A DNA stretch of 64,000 nucleotides, taken from positions 124,001 through 188,000 of the forward strand of contig JADKGB010000002.1 in the NCBI GenBank assembly GCA_016717225.1, read 5' to 3'. The notes under the pieces are model-generated. The model saw only the letters and a list, made by a program, of their open reading frames with translations. It made no database searches and was not told the DNA's origin. The translations under genes were made by a program, and so were the position numbers. Below, in pieces: positions 62,527-64,000 of the stretch. Source of the DNA: Flavobacteriales bacterium (GTDB lineage Bacteria > Bacteroidota > Bacteroidia > Flavobacteriales_F > PHOS-HE28). Within the stretch, counting starts at the first letter, position 1, and each line of letters begins with the position of its first letter.

Positions 62527-64000
62527 TCAGAGACCGGCCATCTGTTGGGCAATACGCGTGGCCACCAACTCCTTGAATTGGAGTGGGTTCATAGTGCCCA
62601 TATCGCCTTGTGCTTGTTCACGCACGCTTACAGTGTTGGCTTCAACTTCTTTTTCCCCAAGTACGAGCATGAACGGGATCTTGCTGAGTTCCGCATCGCG
62701 GATCTTCCTGCCGATCTTCTCGTTCCGCTCGTCTACGGAGGCGCGAATATCGTGTTCTTTCAGCAACGCCGTTACAACACGGGCATGTTCGACGTATTTG
62801 TCGCTGATCGGCAGCACAATAGCCTGTTCCGGTGCGAGCCACAAGGGGAACTTTCCGGCAGTATGTTCAATGAGCACAGCGATGAACCGCTCCAAACTAC
62901 CAAACGGTGCCCTGTGGATCATCACTGGGCGATGCTTGGCATTGTCGCTGCCCACGTATTCCAGTTCGAAGCGCTCGGGCAGGTTGTAATCCACTTGGAT
63001 GGTGCCGAGTTGCCATTTCCGACCCAACGCGTCCTTCACCATGAAGTCCAGCTTAGGGCCATAGAAAGCCGCTTCTCCGTATTCAATGAACGTGTTCAAC
63101 CCTTTCTCAGCCGCTGCGTCAATAATGGCCTGTTCTGCCTTTACCCAATTCTCTTCGCTACCAATGTATTTGCTTCGATCCAATTGATCACGCAAGCTGA
63201 TCTGTGCTTCGTAATTATTGAAATTCAGCGCCTTGAATACGAGCAAAACCAGATCGATCACCTTCATGAATTCCTCCTTCACCTGGTCGGGGCGACAGAA
63301 CAGGTGCGCATCATCCTGGGTAAAGCCCCGAACGCGTGTTAGTCCGTGGAGTTCGCCGCTCTGCTCATAGCGGTACACTGTTCCAAATTCAGCATAGCGG
63401 ATAGGAAGATCCTTGTAGCTGCGCGGCCTGCTTTTGTAGATCTCGCAATGGTGCGGGCAGTTCATCGGCTTCAGGAAGAACTCCTCGGTGGGATCCGGTG
63501 TGCGGATAGGCTGGAAGCTGTCCTTGCCGTATTTCTCGTAATGCCCACTAGTGACATAGAGGTTCTTGTGCGCGATATGCGGAGTGGCGACCTGCTCGTA
63601 ACCGCTCTTCTCTTGCGCGTTCTTCATGAAGTTGATCAGGCGCTCGCGCAAAGCCGCTCCTTTGGGAAGCCACAGGGGGAGGCCCGCACCAACCTTCTCG
63701 CTGAACGTGAACAGGTCCAATTCTTTGCCTAGTTTGCGGTGGTCGCGCTTCTTCGCTTCCTCCAACATCACCAGGTACTCATCCAATTCCTTTTGCTTCG
63801 GGAAGGTGATCGCGTAAAGGCGTGTCAGTTGTTTCCGTTTCTCGTCACCGCGCCAATACGCCCCCGCCAAGCTCAGCACCTTCATGGCCTTGATCCCGGA
63901 CGTATCCGGAATGTGCGGCCCACGACACAGATCGGTAAAATTGCCTTGCCGATAGAAGGTGATCTCCCCATCGGGCAATCCTTCAATCAGCTCCAACTTG
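62527..64000 (-). CDS. thrS: Threonyl-tRNA synthetase, partial (N-terminus outside window)
   Basis: About 491 residues are visible. They include DLCRGPH of the editing (SAD) domain, the class II motif 2 VRGFTQDDAHLFCRP, motif 3 PFGSLERFIAVLIEH and the anticodon-binding domain (GLARKEVEANTVSVREQ-like end). The frame enters from the right edge with no start inside the window. It charges tRNA-Thr in the cytosol and heads the operon with infC, rpmI and rplT. Confidence 0.97.
   Translation of the reverse strand, partial: KLELIEGLPDGEITFYRQGNFTDLCRGPHIPDTSGIKAMKVLSLAGAYWRGDEKRKQLTRLYAITFPKQKELDEYLVMLEEAKKRDHRKLGKELDLFTFSEKVGAGLPLWLPKGAALRERLINFMKNAQEKSGYEQVATPHIAHKNLYVTSGHYEKYGKDSFQPIRTPDPTEEFFLKPMNCPHHCEIYKSRPRSYKDLPIRYAEFGTVYRYEQSGELHGLTRVRGFTQDDAHLFCRPDQVKEEFMKVIDLVLLVFKALNFNNYEAQISLRDQLDRSKYIGSEENWVKAEQAIIDAAAEKGLNTFIEYGEAAFYGPKLDFMVKDALGRKWQLGTIQVDYNLPERFELEYVGSDNAKHRPVMIHRAPFGSLERFIAVLIEHTAGKFPLWLAPEQAIVLPISDKYVEHARVVTALLKEHDIRASVDERNEKIGRKIRDAELSKIPFMLVLGEKEVEANTVSVREQAQGDMGTMNPLQFKELVATRIAQQMAGL

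Overview
The window looks like chromosomal DNA from a Bacteroidota member, most likely an uncultured, fairly GC-rich Flavobacteriales lineage. The reasons are the gliding/T9SS-type ABC transporter gldA-gldF-gldG, several large secreted proteins with C-terminal type-A sorting domains, BshC of bacillithiol synthesis, GWxTD, DUF349, DUF4199 and SiaC-type proteins, the thrS-infC-rpmI-rplT operon, and promoters of a TAnnTT(T/C)G type instead of E. coli-like -10 boxes. No prophage, transposase, rRNA or CRISPR array was seen.

Layout. 1-9.4 kb: a lamin-tail surface protein running off the left edge, a T9SS-secreted repeat protein, a PhoH/PIN ATPase, a SiaC-like protein and a minus-strand run of small secreted proteins with two tandem paralogues, then a TolA-like protein. 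9.4-18.3 kb: a lipoprotein/outer-membrane pair, DUF4199, rarA (frameshifted), aroQ, a family-2 glycosyltransferase, a GWxTD protein, tRNA-Ser(TGA) and an MBL hydrolase. 18.4-22.3 kb: secreted M36 metalloprotease and LamG protein, converging on a strong terminator. 22.4-26.6 kb: a tight four-gene cassette (C39-like peptidase, RimK-like ATP-grasp ligase, GCS2-type ligase, N-formylglutamate amidohydrolase), the best candidate for a little-studied biochemical system. 26.7-31.2 kb: gldAFG plus a DUF4340 gene. 31.3-39.8 kb: housekeeping and metabolic genes (YdeI-like, paaI-paaJ, alkyltransferase, DUF2461, LtrA, bshC). 39.8-44.5 kb: two surface proteins, one broken by four single-base shifts. 44.6-49.9 kb: guaA, a LysM/periplasmic-binding lipoprotein, hemF, DUF3817 and an Lgt-like membrane protein. 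49.86-50.33 kb: a GxxExxY gene bracketed by a perfect 30-bp inverted repeat. 50.3-54.4 kb: a Tes-like radical SAM protein with a 17-G tract near its end, FecCD/FecE-type transporter genes and mscL. 54.5-60.9 kb: DUF6265 lipoprotein, thioesterase, DUF349, SpoIIE phosphatase and an AIPR-type defence candidate. 61-64 kb: rplT, rpmI, infC and the 3' part of thrS.

Quality. Several genes (leftmost gene, the small membrane gene at 5.2 kb, rarA, gldG, the surface gene at 40-42 kb, the radical SAM C-terminus) carry apparent single-base shifts, some in homopolymers. This pattern suggests residual assembly indels, perhaps mixed with real decay or slippage. Start codons were chosen from signal peptides, overlaps with upstream stops and family N-termini; many are inferred.
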